64,000 nt of DNA from contig JABDHL010000047.1 of the NCBI GenBank assembly GCA_012972825.1, positions 1 to 64,000 of the forward strand. Direction: 5' to 3'. Within the stretch, counting starts at the first letter, position 1, and the number at the start of each line of letters is the position of its first letter. Source of the DNA: Chlorobiaceae bacterium. GTDB taxonomy: Bacteria; Bacteroidota; Chlorobiia; Chlorobiales; Chlorobiaceae. The notes under the pieces are model-generated. The model was not told where the DNA came from. It was given only the letters and a program-made list of their open reading frames with translations, and made no database searches. A program made the position numbers and the translations under genes. Shown one piece after another: positions 28,322 through 37,432 of the stretch.

Positions 28322-28672
28322 ATGAAAAAAGAAATCCTTGAACTCTTCGACAATGCTTATCCCGACAGGGATTACACTATCGAAATCGTCAACCCCGAAT
28401 TTACCTCTGTCTGCCCTAAAACCGGACTTCCGGATTTTGGGACCATAACCATCTGTTATGTACCTGATAAAACCTGTATAGAGCTGAAATCATTGAAATA
28501 TTATTTTCTCGAATTCCGCAATGCCGGCATTTTTTATGAAAATATCACCAACAAAATCCACGACGACCTTGTCGACGCTCTTCAGCCAAGGTCACTAAGC
28601 GTCATTACTGAATGGAAAGCAAGAGGCGGAATAACCGAAACCGTCTCTGTCAACTATAGAAGCTCACGTTGA
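28322..28672 (+). CDS. queF: NADPH-dependent 7-cyano-7-deazaguanine reductase
   Basis: Reduces the nitrile preQ0 to preQ1 in queuosine synthesis. The 116-aa single-domain (YkvM-type) form has the catalytic Cys in FTSVCPKTGLPDFG, followed by the QueF motif ELKSLKYYFLEFRN and ENITNKIHDDLV. No other que genes are adjacent. Confidence 0.95.
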   Translation: MKKEILELFDNAYPDRDYTIEIVNPEFTSVCPKTGLPDFGTITICYVPDKTCIELKSLKYYFLEFRNAGIFYENITNKIHDDLVDALQPRSLSVITEWKARGGITETVSVNYRSSR

Positions 28673-28700
28673 ATGCTCACATCGTATAAAAAGATAAAAA

Positions 28701-28735
28701 AAGCCTCGGAGGATCGCTCAGAGGCTTTTTTTAAG
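28701..28735. terminator. Terminator between queF and pscC
   Basis: AAGCCTC (28701-28707) pairs with GAGGCTT (28721-28727). It is flanked by an A-run on the left and TTTTTTT on the right, so it can end both converging transcripts. Confidence 0.75.
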
Positions 28736-28767
28736 AAAGATTGGAATATCAGAGGAACCAGCAGATA

Positions 28768-29409
28768 TCAGAATTTGTTCTCCAGATACAGAACAATTGT
28801 TTTCGCTTCATCCGGGGTTATACCTGAGCCTGCATTGGTCTGCATGCGATTGACGACAACATCAACTTTTCCTGTTTTCTTGTACTTGGTTCTGAAAGCA
28901 TCCGTTACAGATGCAAGTGTATGACATTTGTTGCAGCGCCCATCCGTAAGAGTCTTTGCGGCAGCAAAGTCAAACCCGGCAGGTACTGGATGAGTTTTGA
29001 GACCTGAAGCAGGTTTTTCCAGAAATGCAGTCAGTTCTTTCACGGAACGAATGTATTTGCCATCAACCGTTGTCGTACGACCTGTGGTTGACAATAAAAT
29101 TCCTGAAGGCCTTAGCCACAGAAGTGAAAACATTACGGCAATAATGGCAATAATGCTGAGAGGAAAACTTAAAAACCACTTGTCACTGATTCTCGATGAC
29201 ATTTTACCGAGACCCATGATAATCAGAGAGGCACAAAATATTAACGAAAACCATCCCGCAAAGGAGCGCAATGGAGTTAATATTACTGAAATATTTTCAG
29301 CCGGCACCTTGTACCCGGTTAAAAATGACAACCCGAAAAACAGAGACCCCATTAAGACAGCCCCGCCTAATGCTACAGCAATAAGCTTACCATTTGATTT
29401 GTTGTCCAT
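28768..29409 (-). CDS. pscC: Photosystem P840 reaction-centre cytochrome c-551 (cytochrome c_z)
   Basis: Membrane-bound monohaem cytochrome that passes electrons to the special pair P840 of the homodimeric green sulfur reaction centre. The 213-aa protein starts MDNKSNGKLIAVALGGAVLM and has three transmembrane helices in the first 115 residues. A short periplasmic linker (GRTTTVDGKYIRSVKEL) leads to a haem domain with CNKCH and an axial Met in VVNRMQ. I recognise the sequence pattern as PscC of Chlorobaculum/Chlorobium. The ATG at 29409 is chosen because it matches the known start; an upstream reading to 29487 adds 26 residues. It identifies the organism group. Confidence 0.94.
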   Translation of the reverse strand: MDNKSNGKLIAVALGGAVLMGSLFFGLSFLTGYKVPAENISVILTPLRSFAGWFSLIFCASLIIMGLGKMSSRISDKWFLSFPLSIIAIIAVMFSLLWLRPSGILLSTTGRTTTVDGKYIRSVKELTAFLEKPASGLKTHPVPAGFDFAAAKTLTDGRCNKCHTLASVTDAFRTKYKKTGKVDVVVNRMQTNAGSGITPDEAKTIVLYLENKF

Positions 29410-29654
29410 GACTGGTAATGAATTAGGTGTTAGTGGCTTACCCAAAAAATTATAAAGAAAGATAAGCATAAATAGTAAAGTTGGCAAACGGAAACCTTAA
29501 AAAGGTGTGTTATTAAATCACTATCTCATGAAACTTGAGGAGCATACCCCTCATTCAAGCCAATAAGGTCAAGGAAAGGTTACATAATTTGTAACTCACG
29601 TAATTTTTTCGAATACTGCGGAAAGTTCCCCATTAACCCGATAATTGTTTTCGC
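29410..29654. promoter_or_regulatory. Divergent control region of pscC and ppc
   Basis: 245 bp without a gene, which must hold both promoters. An imperfect hairpin, with outer arms CTTGA (29534-29538) and TCAAG (29555-29559), lies near its middle. No consensus promoter pair could be assigned with confidence. Confidence 0.4.
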
Positions 29655-32423
29655 ATGATAACAACAACCAGCAATATTATCGATTTTGAAAAAGCAGAAC
29701 GCGATTTTCTCTTTCTTCTCCAATGCTTTCAGGAGGTCCTCCGTGACCTTGGAGAACATGAACTGGCTGACCATCTTCCCTGGCAGAATGCTGGAATACC
29801 CCTTGAAAATTATCCTAATTCCGAGCGTGCTCTTCAGGCATTTTCCATTTTTTTTCAACTTCTCAACATGGCGGAAGAAAACTCCGCTGCCCAGAATCGG
29901 CGTAAACTTGAAGCTGAAAACGGATTATCGTATCTCACCGGTCTCTGGGGTAAAACATTGCAGCGGTTTCAAAAACTTGGAATCTCGGAAACAACAATTA
30001 CTTCCCTGCTGCATGAAGTTTCTATTGAGGCAGTGCTGACTGCGCATCCGACCGAAGCGAAACGAAAAACTGTTCTTGAACAACACCGGCAACTTTATCT
30101 GCTTCTGGTAAAGCGAGAAAATCAGATGTGGACCCCGCTTGAACAACTCGAAATCCGCAATGAAATTAAGGTTGTGATGGAAAGACTCTGGAGAACAGGA
30201 GAAATCCTCGTTGAAAAACCTCAGGTATCGGCTGAGAGAAGAAATGTCATTCACTACCTCTATAATATTTTCTCTGAAGTTCTGCCCATGCTTGACAAAC
30301 GCCTCCTGCAGGCATGGAATGCAACAGGGTTTGATACCGCCAGGCTTTCCGACCCCCGAAATCTGCCCCGCATAAGCTTTGGAAGCTGGGTTGGCGGCGA
30401 CCGTGACGGACACCCACTTGTAACCGCCAGGGTCACGAAAGATACTCTGGCTGAAATGCGTCAAAAAGCTCTTACACTTGTCCGGCATCATCTCAGCGAT
30501 CTGGCATCAAAATTAAGCCTTTCAGTTAGGATCCAGGATCCTGGGGAACCACTGAGACTTCGCATAGAAAGCCTCAGCAAAAAACTTGGAAAAGCCGGAT
30601 ATGAGGCACTCCAGAGAAACCGTCATGAACCTTGGCGCCAGTTTCTGAACCTTTTGATCGCAGCTCTTCCGTTTGAAGCCGATACATCAGAAACTGCTAT
30701 TCTGTATAGCGAACCAATCAGCTACATCAGATCGGATGAACTCCTTGAGGATCTTTCGCTTCTACGTGAGTCACTGCTTGCTGTCGGCGCCCAACATATT
30801 GCGGACATGGAAGTTACACCGGTCTACAGAATCGTACAGACTTTCGGATTCCATCTCGGTATGCTGGACATCCGTCAGAACAGCCACATTCATGAGCTTG
30901 CCCTTTCACAACTGATGACTGCTGCCGGGATGAATGGCAGCGATTTTCTGGAATGGGATGAACCCGCAAGAAGGGCCTTCCTTGACCAGGAACTGCTGTC
31001 ACCCCGACCATTTACCCATCCCGATATGACGGCTGGAGTTGAAGCTGAAACCGTACTTTCCTGCTTCAGGGTTTTAGTGAACCATACCAAAAAATATGGG
31101 ACAGGCGCTCTTGGCTCACTTATTGTCAGCATGACCAGAAACGCCTCTGACCTTCTTATAGTCTATATTTTTGCCAGGGAAGTCGGTCTGATGATTTCGA
31201 CCGAAAATGGAGATGCCTGCTTGCTCCCTGTTGTCCCACTCTTTGAAACAATTGATGATCTGAAAAAAAGCCCTGTGATACTCCAGGAATTTCTCCGACA
31301 CCCGGTTACCAAACGAAGTCTCGATTACAGAAAAAAAACAACTCATAAAAAAAGAAAGCTCCAGGAGGTTATGATCGGTTATAGCGACAGCAACAAGGAC
31401 GGAGGAATTTTTTCAAGCACTTGGACGCTATATCGTGCACAGGAAGCGCTGCTTGAGGCAGGCAGACTCTGCGAAACTGATATTCTGTTTTTTCATGGAA
31501 GAGGTGGAAGTATCAGCCGGGGAGCAGGGCCGACTCACCGTTTCATCAGGGCGCAACCCTGGGGATCTTTTAATGCCGGCATGTGCTTTACTGAGCAAGG
31601 CGAAACTATTGCCCAAAAGTACGCCAACCGCATCAGTGCAGTTTATAATCTTGAACTGTTCATGGCTGGAGCTGCGGAAGTCCTTATCAGGCAACGACTG
31701 GGAGAAAAAAGAGCGCACCCCCTTGAACCTGTCATGGACATGCTATCCGATAAAAGCAATCAGGCTTACAGGAAGCTGATCGGGGCAGATGGATTTCTCA
31801 CTTTTTTCCGTGAAGCCACACCTATCGATATTATTGAATCAACAAGAATAGGTTCCCGGCCTTCACGAAGAAGCGGAAAAAAAAGCCTTGAAGACCTGCG
31901 TGCCATTCCCTGGGTTTTCAGCTGGAACCAGGCACGCTTTTCACTTTCTGGCTGGTATGGTGTCGGCTCGGCGCTTGAGTTTCTGCAGAACAGCGCCCCG
32001 GAAACATTTGAGGAAATCCGAAACCGCAGCCACGTCTGGCCGCCTCTTCGCAACATTATCAGCAATGCCGACACCAGCCTGGCATCTGCCGATCTGAACA
32101 TCATGCGCAAGTACGCGTCACTGATCTGTGACAGCATTATAAGGGAACGCATTTTCAGCATGATCGAATCCGAATACCATCGGACAAAAAAATATATCGA
32201 AATTCTCTTCGCCAAGCCTCTTGAAACCCAGCGGCTTAATGTCAACAAATTTATCGCCCTCCGTAAAGAAGGACTTGACATGCTGCACAATCAGCAAATC
32301 ACGCTGCTGAAACAATGGCGTGAACTGCAGTATACCGGAAAACAGGAAGAGTCCGACACTCTGCTGCTCGAACTCTTTTTAACAGTCAATGCCATATCAG
32401 GAGGGTTGCGCACAACCGGATAG
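29655..32423 (+). CDS. ppc: Phosphoenolpyruvate carboxylase
   Basis: Carboxylates PEP to oxaloacetate, refilling the reverse TCA cycle. The 922-aa protein has the catalytic His in VLTAHPTEAKRKT, the Arg/Asp motif SWVGGDRDGHPLVT, GYSDSNKDGG, the mobile loop FHGRGGSISRGAGPTH and SRPSRRSGKK. It ends in the usual C-terminal Gly (RTTG). Full length and intact; a gene of this size is normal for bacterial PEPC. Confidence 0.97.
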   Translation: MITTTSNIIDFEKAERDFLFLLQCFQEVLRDLGEHELADHLPWQNAGIPLENYPNSERALQAFSIFFQLLNMAEENSAAQNRRKLEAENGLSYLTGLWGKTLQRFQKLGISETTITSLLHEVSIEAVLTAHPTEAKRKTVLEQHRQLYLLLVKRENQMWTPLEQLEIRNEIKVVMERLWRTGEILVEKPQVSAERRNVIHYLYNIFSEVLPMLDKRLLQAWNATGFDTARLSDPRNLPRISFGSWVGGDRDGHPLVTARVTKDTLAEMRQKALTLVRHHLSDLASKLSLSVRIQDPGEPLRLRIESLSKKLGKAGYEALQRNRHEPWRQFLNLLIAALPFEADTSETAILYSEPISYIRSDELLEDLSLLRESLLAVGAQHIADMEVTPVYRIVQTFGFHLGMLDIRQNSHIHELALSQLMTAAGMNGSDFLEWDEPARRAFLDQELLSPRPFTHPDMTAGVEAETVLSCFRVLVNHTKKYGTGALGSLIVSMTRNASDLLIVYIFAREVGLMISTENGDACLLPVVPLFETIDDLKKSPVILQEFLRHPVTKRSLDYRKKTTHKKRKLQEVMIGYSDSNKDGGIFSSTWTLYRAQEALLEAGRLCETDILFFHGRGGSISRGAGPTHRFIRAQPWGSFNAGMCFTEQGETIAQKYANRISAVYNLELFMAGAAEVLIRQRLGEKRAHPLEPVMDMLSDKSNQAYRKLIGADGFLTFFREATPIDIIESTRIGSRPSRRSGKKSLEDLRAIPWVFSWNQARFSLSGWYGVGSALEFLQNSAPETFEEIRNRSHVWPPLRNIISNADTSLASADLNIMRKYASLICDSIIRERIFSMIESEYHRTKKYIEILFAKPLETQRLNVNKFIALRKEGLDMLHNQQITLLKQWRELQYTGKQEESDTLLLELFLTVNAISGGLRTTG

Positions 32424-32526
32424 AAATTCGGCAATTCGGAATTTTATGTGCAGGAAAAAAACAAAATAAACGTCTGTTATACTATAATCGGGAACAATCT
32501 TGAAGCATATCAACACACAGGCAATC

Positions 32527-33015
32527 ATGAAAATAAATATCTGGCTTATAACCGGAATTACAGGCCTATTTCTTGTTAATCACCCAGCTGATACTCAAGC
32601 TGATATCGGTATAGGTGTTGGCCGCATACACATCAATGTGGGCGATAGACCGCATTTTGTTATCGATGCAAGACCGACATTTATCTATATTCCTGAACTT
32701 GGTTATTCGGTCGCGATAGAAAGCCCTTACAATTTCATTTACTTCGATGGCTACTATTACATAAGCCGTGATGGTAATTGGTACATTTCTCCGCATTACG
32801 GAGGTCCATGGGATTTCGTCAGCATTGAGAGACTGCCCCATGCAATAAGAGCGCATCGCTGGGAAGAGATAAGACGATTCCGTGATAGAGAGTACCAAAA
32901 GCATGACCGCAAGTACTGGGAAGAAAGGAACAGGCAAGACGAACACGATCGTAAAGATGGCAGAGATCAACTCCATGAAGACAACCGTGACCGACGCAAT
33001 GATCGCAATCGATAA
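32527..33015 (+). CDS. Small exported protein with charged tail, unknown function
   Basis: About 162 aa from the ATG at 32527 (an ATG at 32500 would add nine residues). A signal peptide (MKINIWLITGITGLFLVNH) is followed by a Tyr/Pro/aromatic-rich middle, with FIYIPELGYSVAIESPYNF and YYISRDGNWYISPHYGGPW. The last 50 residues are an extremely charged Arg/Asp/Glu/His-rich tail that is probably disordered. The aromatic middle resembles small periplasmic YXXV-like beta-rich domains, but I cannot name a family. Confidence 0.65.
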   Translation: MKINIWLITGITGLFLVNHPADTQADIGIGVGRIHINVGDRPHFVIDARPTFIYIPELGYSVAIESPYNFIYFDGYYYISRDGNWYISPHYGGPWDFVSIERLPHAIRAHRWEEIRRFRDREYQKHDRKYWEERNRQDEHDRKDGRDQLHEDNRDRRNDRNR

Positions 33016-33106
33016 AACGGACAGGCGTTATTTTTTTAATGATTGAATGATTCGCCAGTCACACCTAGGAAGGGTATTTGAAACAATCAGTAAACACTCA
33101 TTAAAC

Positions 33107-33143
33107 AAAAAGACCCTTATTTTCATGGGTCTTTTTGTTTTTT
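33107..33143 (+). terminator. Strong hairpin terminator
   Basis: AAAAAGACCC (33107-33116) and GGGTCTTTTT (33127-33136) form a perfect 10-bp stem with a 10-base loop, followed by GTTTTTTT. It lies about 90 bp after the exported-protein gene. Confidence 0.8.
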
Positions 33144-33328
33144 TAAGAATTCCATCCCAGCATATCAATAATCTCGCAGCATCATTGAAAAGCAAGGAAT
33201 ATAGTATTCTTACGCCATTAATGCCATAGAGCAAATTAAGATGATATAAACTTCAGCAGGACAGCAGCTGCTTACTACAGTTACAAGGACCCTGATGGCA
33301 TGGCATCCATTCAGATATGTGCAACTGA

Positions 33329-33532
33329 GGTTACTCAACGAATTCCTTTTTCTGGATATTTGCCGGACCTGAAGAAGTCTTATATAACTTCGGAAAGGCT
33401 TATGTCTTTGAAAAATGGCCATCTAATCCACTTAATACATATCTGATTCTGAATTCAACTCATCTCAAAGATCCTGATGATGCTAATGATGAAATAGTGA
33501 AATGGATCGCAAAATTATTTTTATCCTTCTGA
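33329..33532 (+). pseudogene. Gene remnant of unknown family
   Basis: A frame of 67 codons without a start codon ends in TGA at 33530. It reads GYSTNSFFWIFAGPEEVLYN, then an FGKAYVFEKWP segment, and ends VKWIAKLFLSF, which looks like real protein. Immediately upstream the same frame is closed by TGA at 33326, while a neighbouring frame (33240 onwards) also looks coding (YYSYKDPDGMASI). This suggests a decayed gene with at least one frameshift. No family recognised. Confidence 0.45.
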
Positions 33533-33565
33533 AATTGAATCGAGGATAATTCAGTGTCATTGAGA

Positions 33566-33637
33566 GCGAATATCTATTTTCTTAAAATAAATTGCATGTA
33601 GTTAATTATTTATTTACTACATTTAATTTTAATTCGC
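33566..33637. repeat. 72-bp AT-rich inverted repeat before the H-NS-like gene
   Basis: Outer arms GCGAAT (33566) and ATTCGC (33632-33637), and inner arms ATGTAGT (33596-33602) and ACTACAT (33616-33622), are symmetric about one centre near 33609; the bases between pair imperfectly. It lies 45 bp before the start at 33682. It could be an operator, a nucleoid-protein binding site or a small mobile repeat. Confidence 0.55.
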
Positions 33638-33681
33638 ATCAAAAGGAAGAAAACATTTAAACAATTATAAATCAACGAATT

Positions 33682-33996
33682 ATGTCTTCGACAAAACTTT
33701 CAGAAATCAAATCGAAAATAGCTGAACTTCAAAAAGAAGCAGATGATATTATCAGAAACGATAGACTTGCCATAATTAAAGAGATTAAGGACAAAATCGA
33801 AAACTTCAATATTACTATAGAAGAACTTCAGCGAAAAGGAAAAACAGCGAAATCCGCTTCAACAAAAAGTTCGTCTGTTATAAAATACAAAAAAAGTGAA
33901 ACCGAATATTGGGTAGGCAGAGGCCCGAAGCCAGGCTGGGTAAAGGATGTTGAAAAAAGAGGAGAAAGTATTGAACAATATAGGGTTACGGAGTAA
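33682..33996 (+). CDS. H-NS-family nucleoid protein
   Basis: 104 aa. The first half is a coiled coil (LSEIKSKIAELQKEADDII through ITIEELQRKG), as in the H-NS oligomerisation domain. A flexible Lys/Ser linker follows, then the C-terminal DNA-binding signature YWVGRGPKPGWVKD, equivalent to the H-NS WxGRGRxPxW motif. Proteins of this group bind AT-rich DNA and silence foreign genes. It sits in an AT-rich accessory patch after a broken gene, and its codon use looks AT-richer than that of its neighbours, so it may have been acquired by transfer. Confidence 0.8.
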   Translation: MSSTKLSEIKSKIAELQKEADDIIRNDRLAIIKEIKDKIENFNITIEELQRKGKTAKSASTKSSSVIKYKKSETEYWVGRGPKPGWVKDVEKRGESIEQYRVTE

Positions 33997-34035
33997 AAAC
34001 CTTTTTATTCACATTTTTCAGATAGAGATATTTAT

Positions 34036-34065
34036 TGAGGCTTTTTACTAAAGCCTCATTTTTAT
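34036..34065 (+). terminator. Terminator after the H-NS-like gene
   Basis: TGAGGCTT (34036-34043) pairs with AAGCCTCA (34051-34058), followed by TTTTTATT. Confidence 0.75.
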
Positions 34066-34315
34066 TACCTCACTCACGTAATGTGTTCTTCATACTTGAT
34101 ATTGGCAAAATAATATCTACGTCGTTCGGCAGCCGATTTTGGTGCACACTGATATTTTTATCAAGTTTAGGCGGATTTTTAAAGCCTCATTACAATACTA
34201 TTTCCCTTCTATTTACCACAATGCCTTCAATTACCGCCTCATACTGCATGACTTTGAGATTCTCTTCAGACTTAAAGCTCCAAAACATGAAAAACAATTG
34301 AGAAAACTAACCAAT
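34066..34315. other. AT-rich stretch without a convincing gene
   Basis: Part of a 368-bp gap before comM. Short open frames exist (for example around 34139-34300) but lack a plausible start site or family pattern. A second AAAGCCTCATTACA at about 34179 repeats part of the upstream terminator arm. Confidence 0.4.
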
Positions 34316-34356
34316 ATTTGTATAAATTACGTATAAATATACGAAATTATACAAAT
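34316..34356. promoter_or_regulatory. Large palindrome directly before comM/yifB
   Basis: Outer arms ATTTGTATAAAT (34316-34327) and ATTATACAAAT (34346-34356), with inner CGTATA (34330-34335) and TATACG (34338-34343), share one centre. The site ends eight bases before the ATG at 34365. It looks like a repressor operator or a 5' RNA hairpin masking the start. Confidence 0.55.
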
Positions 34357-34364
34357 AAATTCTT

Positions 34365-35921
34365 ATGCTTTCCACACTCAACGCTGCTGCCCTGATCGGT
34401 ATTGATGCCATTAAGGTGACCGTCGAAACCAATGTGACCGGAGGCATCCCTTCATTTACTGTTGTCGGACTTCCGGACAATGCCATCAGGGAGAGCAGAG
34501 AGAGAATTCTTACGGCAATCCGAAACTCAGGATTTACTATCCCTCCAAAAAAAATCACAGTCAACCTTGCCCCTGCGGATATAAAAAAGGAAGGAACAGC
34601 ATTCGATCTCCCGATTGCCATTGGCCTGCTCGGTTCGCTCCAGCTTATCACTCTCCAATTCGATGATGTACTGATTATGGGTGAACTTGCCCTTGACGGT
34701 TCGGTAAGAAGAGTTAACGGAGCGCTCCCCGTAGCCATTATGGCAGGGAAAGAACAGATAAAACGACTGATCGTCCCGCTCTCAAACGCTCCTGAAGCTG
34801 CCGTGGCAGTCTCCGCATCCCATGCAGGCATCGAAGTCTTCGGCGTCGAAACCCTGAATGAAACTGTCGCTTTAATAAGGGGGGATATACAGCCCATCCC
34901 AGTAACCGTCAATATTGCGGAATTGTTTATCAGGGAGGAGGAATACCCTGTGGATTTTTCCGATATCAAGGGACAGGGGGCAGCAAAAAAAGCCCTTGAA
35001 ATTGCAGCGGCCGGCGGTCATAATGTCATTATGATCGGTCCGCCCGGCAGCGGAAAAACCATGCTGGCAAAAGGATTACCGAGCATTCTACCTCCTCTCT
35101 CGTTTGAAGAGTCACTTGAAACGACAAAAATCTATTCGGTTGCAAACCTGCTTGAAAAAGAGAGACCTCTTATGGTTACCAGACCTTTCCGTAATCCACA
35201 CCATACAACGAGCAATGTTGCTCTGATTGGAGGGGGTTCAACAGCAAAACCTGGAGAGGTAAGCTTTGCTCATAACGGCATCCTGTTTCTTGATGAACTT
35301 CCTGAATTTTCCCGAAATGCCCTTGAGGTACTCCGCCAGCCCCTTGAAGAGCGCGAGGTTACGGTTTCGAGAATCTCAATCACAACAAGGTATCCGGCAG
35401 GCTTCATGCTTATTGCAGCCATGAATCCAAGTCCTGCAGGAGCACTGAAAGATTCTGACGGGAACCTGACCGCACCTCCCAAGCAGATTCAGCGATATCT
35501 TGCAAAAATTTCCGGACCACTTCTTGACCGCATTGACATCCATATTGATGTACCAAAAGTTGAAAATACCGACCTGTTTTCCAGCGTTGCATCTGAAAAC
35601 TCCAAAACAATCCGCCTGCGAGTCATAAAAGCAAGAAAAATCCAGCAGGAACGGTTTGCTGTCCTGGCATCACCAAAAATTTATACCAATGCACAGATGA
35701 GTACCAAACTGATCAAAATATTCTGTAAGCTCGACAGACAGAGTTCGCAAAAACTCATGGATGCCATGAACAACATGAACCTTTCAGCTAGGGCGCACGA
35801 CCGTATCCTTAAGGTAAGCCGCACCATAGCCGACCTTGACAGCTCCGAACACATTGCCATGAAGCATCTCATCCAGGGCATTCAATACCGTAACCTCGAC
35901 CGCGATTTCTGGAGCTTCTGA
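34365..35921 (+). CDS. comM: YifB/ComM family AAA+ ATPase (Mg-chelatase-like)
   Basis: 518 aa. The N-terminal LonC-like domain (MLSTLNAAALIGIDAIKVTVE, VVGLPDNAIRESRERILTAI) is followed by the AAA+ domain with Walker A GPPGSGKTMLAKGLPSILP and Walker B GILFLDELPEF. The HHTTSNVALIGGG loop and a C-terminal Mg-chelatase-type domain follow. In naturally transformable bacteria ComM is a branch-migration helicase that helps integrate incoming DNA. Function here is inferred from family. Confidence 0.93.
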   Translation: MLSTLNAAALIGIDAIKVTVETNVTGGIPSFTVVGLPDNAIRESRERILTAIRNSGFTIPPKKITVNLAPADIKKEGTAFDLPIAIGLLGSLQLITLQFDDVLIMGELALDGSVRRVNGALPVAIMAGKEQIKRLIVPLSNAPEAAVAVSASHAGIEVFGVETLNETVALIRGDIQPIPVTVNIAELFIREEEYPVDFSDIKGQGAAKKALEIAAAGGHNVIMIGPPGSGKTMLAKGLPSILPPLSFEESLETTKIYSVANLLEKERPLMVTRPFRNPHHTTSNVALIGGGSTAKPGEVSFAHNGILFLDELPEFSRNALEVLRQPLEEREVTVSRISITTRYPAGFMLIAAMNPSPAGALKDSDGNLTAPPKQIQRYLAKISGPLLDRIDIHIDVPKVENTDLFSSVASENSKTIRLRVIKARKIQQERFAVLASPKIYTNAQMSTKLIKIFCKLDRQSSQKLMDAMNNMNLSARAHDRILKVSRTIADLDSSEHIAMKHLIQGIQYRNLDRDFWSF

Positions 35922-36029
35922 TTGTCCAGTCATCTCGGCTGCTCCTAAAAACAGTAAAGAAATCGCTTCTTCTCTCCTTATATTTGAAACTGGGTTACAC
36001 ATTATTAACCAATCACAGGGAATACCTTC

Positions 36030-37367
36030 ATGAACACAAGGGGAAAATTCAGATAAACCCTGCTGCTTGCCGGCACACTTTTCACCGCAACACCCGTTTA
36101 TGCAGCCCAAACAGCAGAAACCGTTGATGCACGCATCAGCCGTCTTGAGCAGGAACTTGCAGAACTCAAAGCACTGGTAAACACAAATCCTTCTGCTTCA
36201 ACACCTTTGGAAATTCCGGCACAACCAGCTGCCCGCAAAAATAATGAACCCCTCAATCCCATATCGGTATCTCCCGATTCCGGCGTAAAGGTCCAGCTTT
36301 ACGGCTTTGCCCGCCTTGACGCATCATACGATACTGGAAAAATAAACCCTGGAAACATTGCTTTATGGGTTCGTCCCGAAGGTCTGAATAATCATGATAA
36401 CGAGTGGGACATTACCGGAACCGCCACAAGGCTTGGCCTGAACCTGAGCGGCCCTGATACCGATACAATGAAGCTTTCCGGCAATATCGAGGTCGATTTC
36501 CTCGGCGGCGGTACGGAAAACAACATGATCCCAAGAATGCGTCATGCATATCTCAAAGCCTACTGGCCGGCTTCCGATTTCAGTATTCTCGCAGGTCAGA
36601 CCTGGGATGTAATCTCATCGCTGATTCCGTTTGTAGACGATCCTGCCATTATGTGGGCTGCAGGCAATATCGGTTCCCGTCATCCCCAGCTTCGTCTTAC
36701 AAAAGGGTTTTCAACTGGTGAAAAAAGCCGCATTGAACTGGCAGCTGCAGCTTCCAGAACAATCGGCGAAACAAACACCCTGGCTGACACATGGAACACC
36801 GATCCGGGCAAAGACGCCAACATGCCAACCATCCAGGGAAGGATTGCATTGTCCGAACCACTTCTGGTGGAAAACCAGCCGGCCACGATTGCAGTGTCCG
36901 GCCATTACGGACAGGAGGAGTGGGACACCGATAAAACAGGAAAACATAAAACACTTGACTCGTGGTCATGCAATATGGAACTCTCCATGCCTCTGAGTGA
37001 AAAATTTACATTTGCCGGAGAATTCTTTACCGGCTCGAATCTCGACGACTACTGGGGAGGAATTGGTCAGGGCGTTAATACCATCACACTCAGCGATATC
37101 CGTTCCAAAGGCGGATGGGCTGCACTCAGATACATACCTTCCCCTTCAATCAGTCTCAGTATCGGAGCCGGCATTGACAACCCGAATAATAACGACCTCC
37201 CGCCTGGCGGAAGAACGCTGAACCAGACTGTTTTCGCAACTTTCATCAAGAAAATAACCCAGAATTTCATCCTTGGCTTACAGCTCTCAGAGTGGAAAAC
37301 CGATTACAACAATGCTCCTGAAAGCAATGCAGTCAGGGCTCAGAGTTCTTTGACCTACAAGTTTTAA
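36030..37367 (+). pseudogene. Outer-membrane porin-like protein with in-frame stop in its signal peptide
   Basis: From the ATG at 36030 the frame reads MNTRGKFR, then TAA (36054-36056), then TLLLAGTLFTATPVYA, which is a textbook signal peptide with an AxA cleavage site. The mature part starts AQTAETVDARISRLEQELAE (a coiled coil). A beta-barrel-like body follows (VQLYGFARLDASYDTG, GLNLSGPDTDTMKLSG, AYLKAYWPASDFSILAGQTW) and it ends in Phe (LTYKF), the usual outer-membrane insertion signal. Apart from the stop the 445-codon frame is intact. It resembles DcaP-like/Gram-negative porins. The stop may be a recent mutation, a sequencing error or a rare recoding; a start after it would lose the export signal. 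Confidence 0.75.
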
Positions 37368-37383
37368 TGGCATAAGGAGGGTA

Positions 37384-37427
37384 CCCCACCCCCGCTGCAT
37401 CAGCATTGCTGCTGGTTCGGGGGGGGG
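37384..37427. terminator. G/C-rich hairpin between porin and sppA
   Basis: ACCCCACCCCCG and CGGGGGGGGG (G-run of nine at 37419-37427) can pair across a loop holding GCTGCATCAGCATTGCTGC. It lies between two converging genes and probably stops both; there is no clear T-tract. Confidence 0.4.
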
Positions 37428-37432
37428 ACAAT

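Noticed and set aside
34035-34336. Forward open frames in the gap before comM
   Set aside because: They overlap a terminator, have skewed AT-driven composition (Phe, Leu, Ser, Tyr) and no ribosome-binding site.
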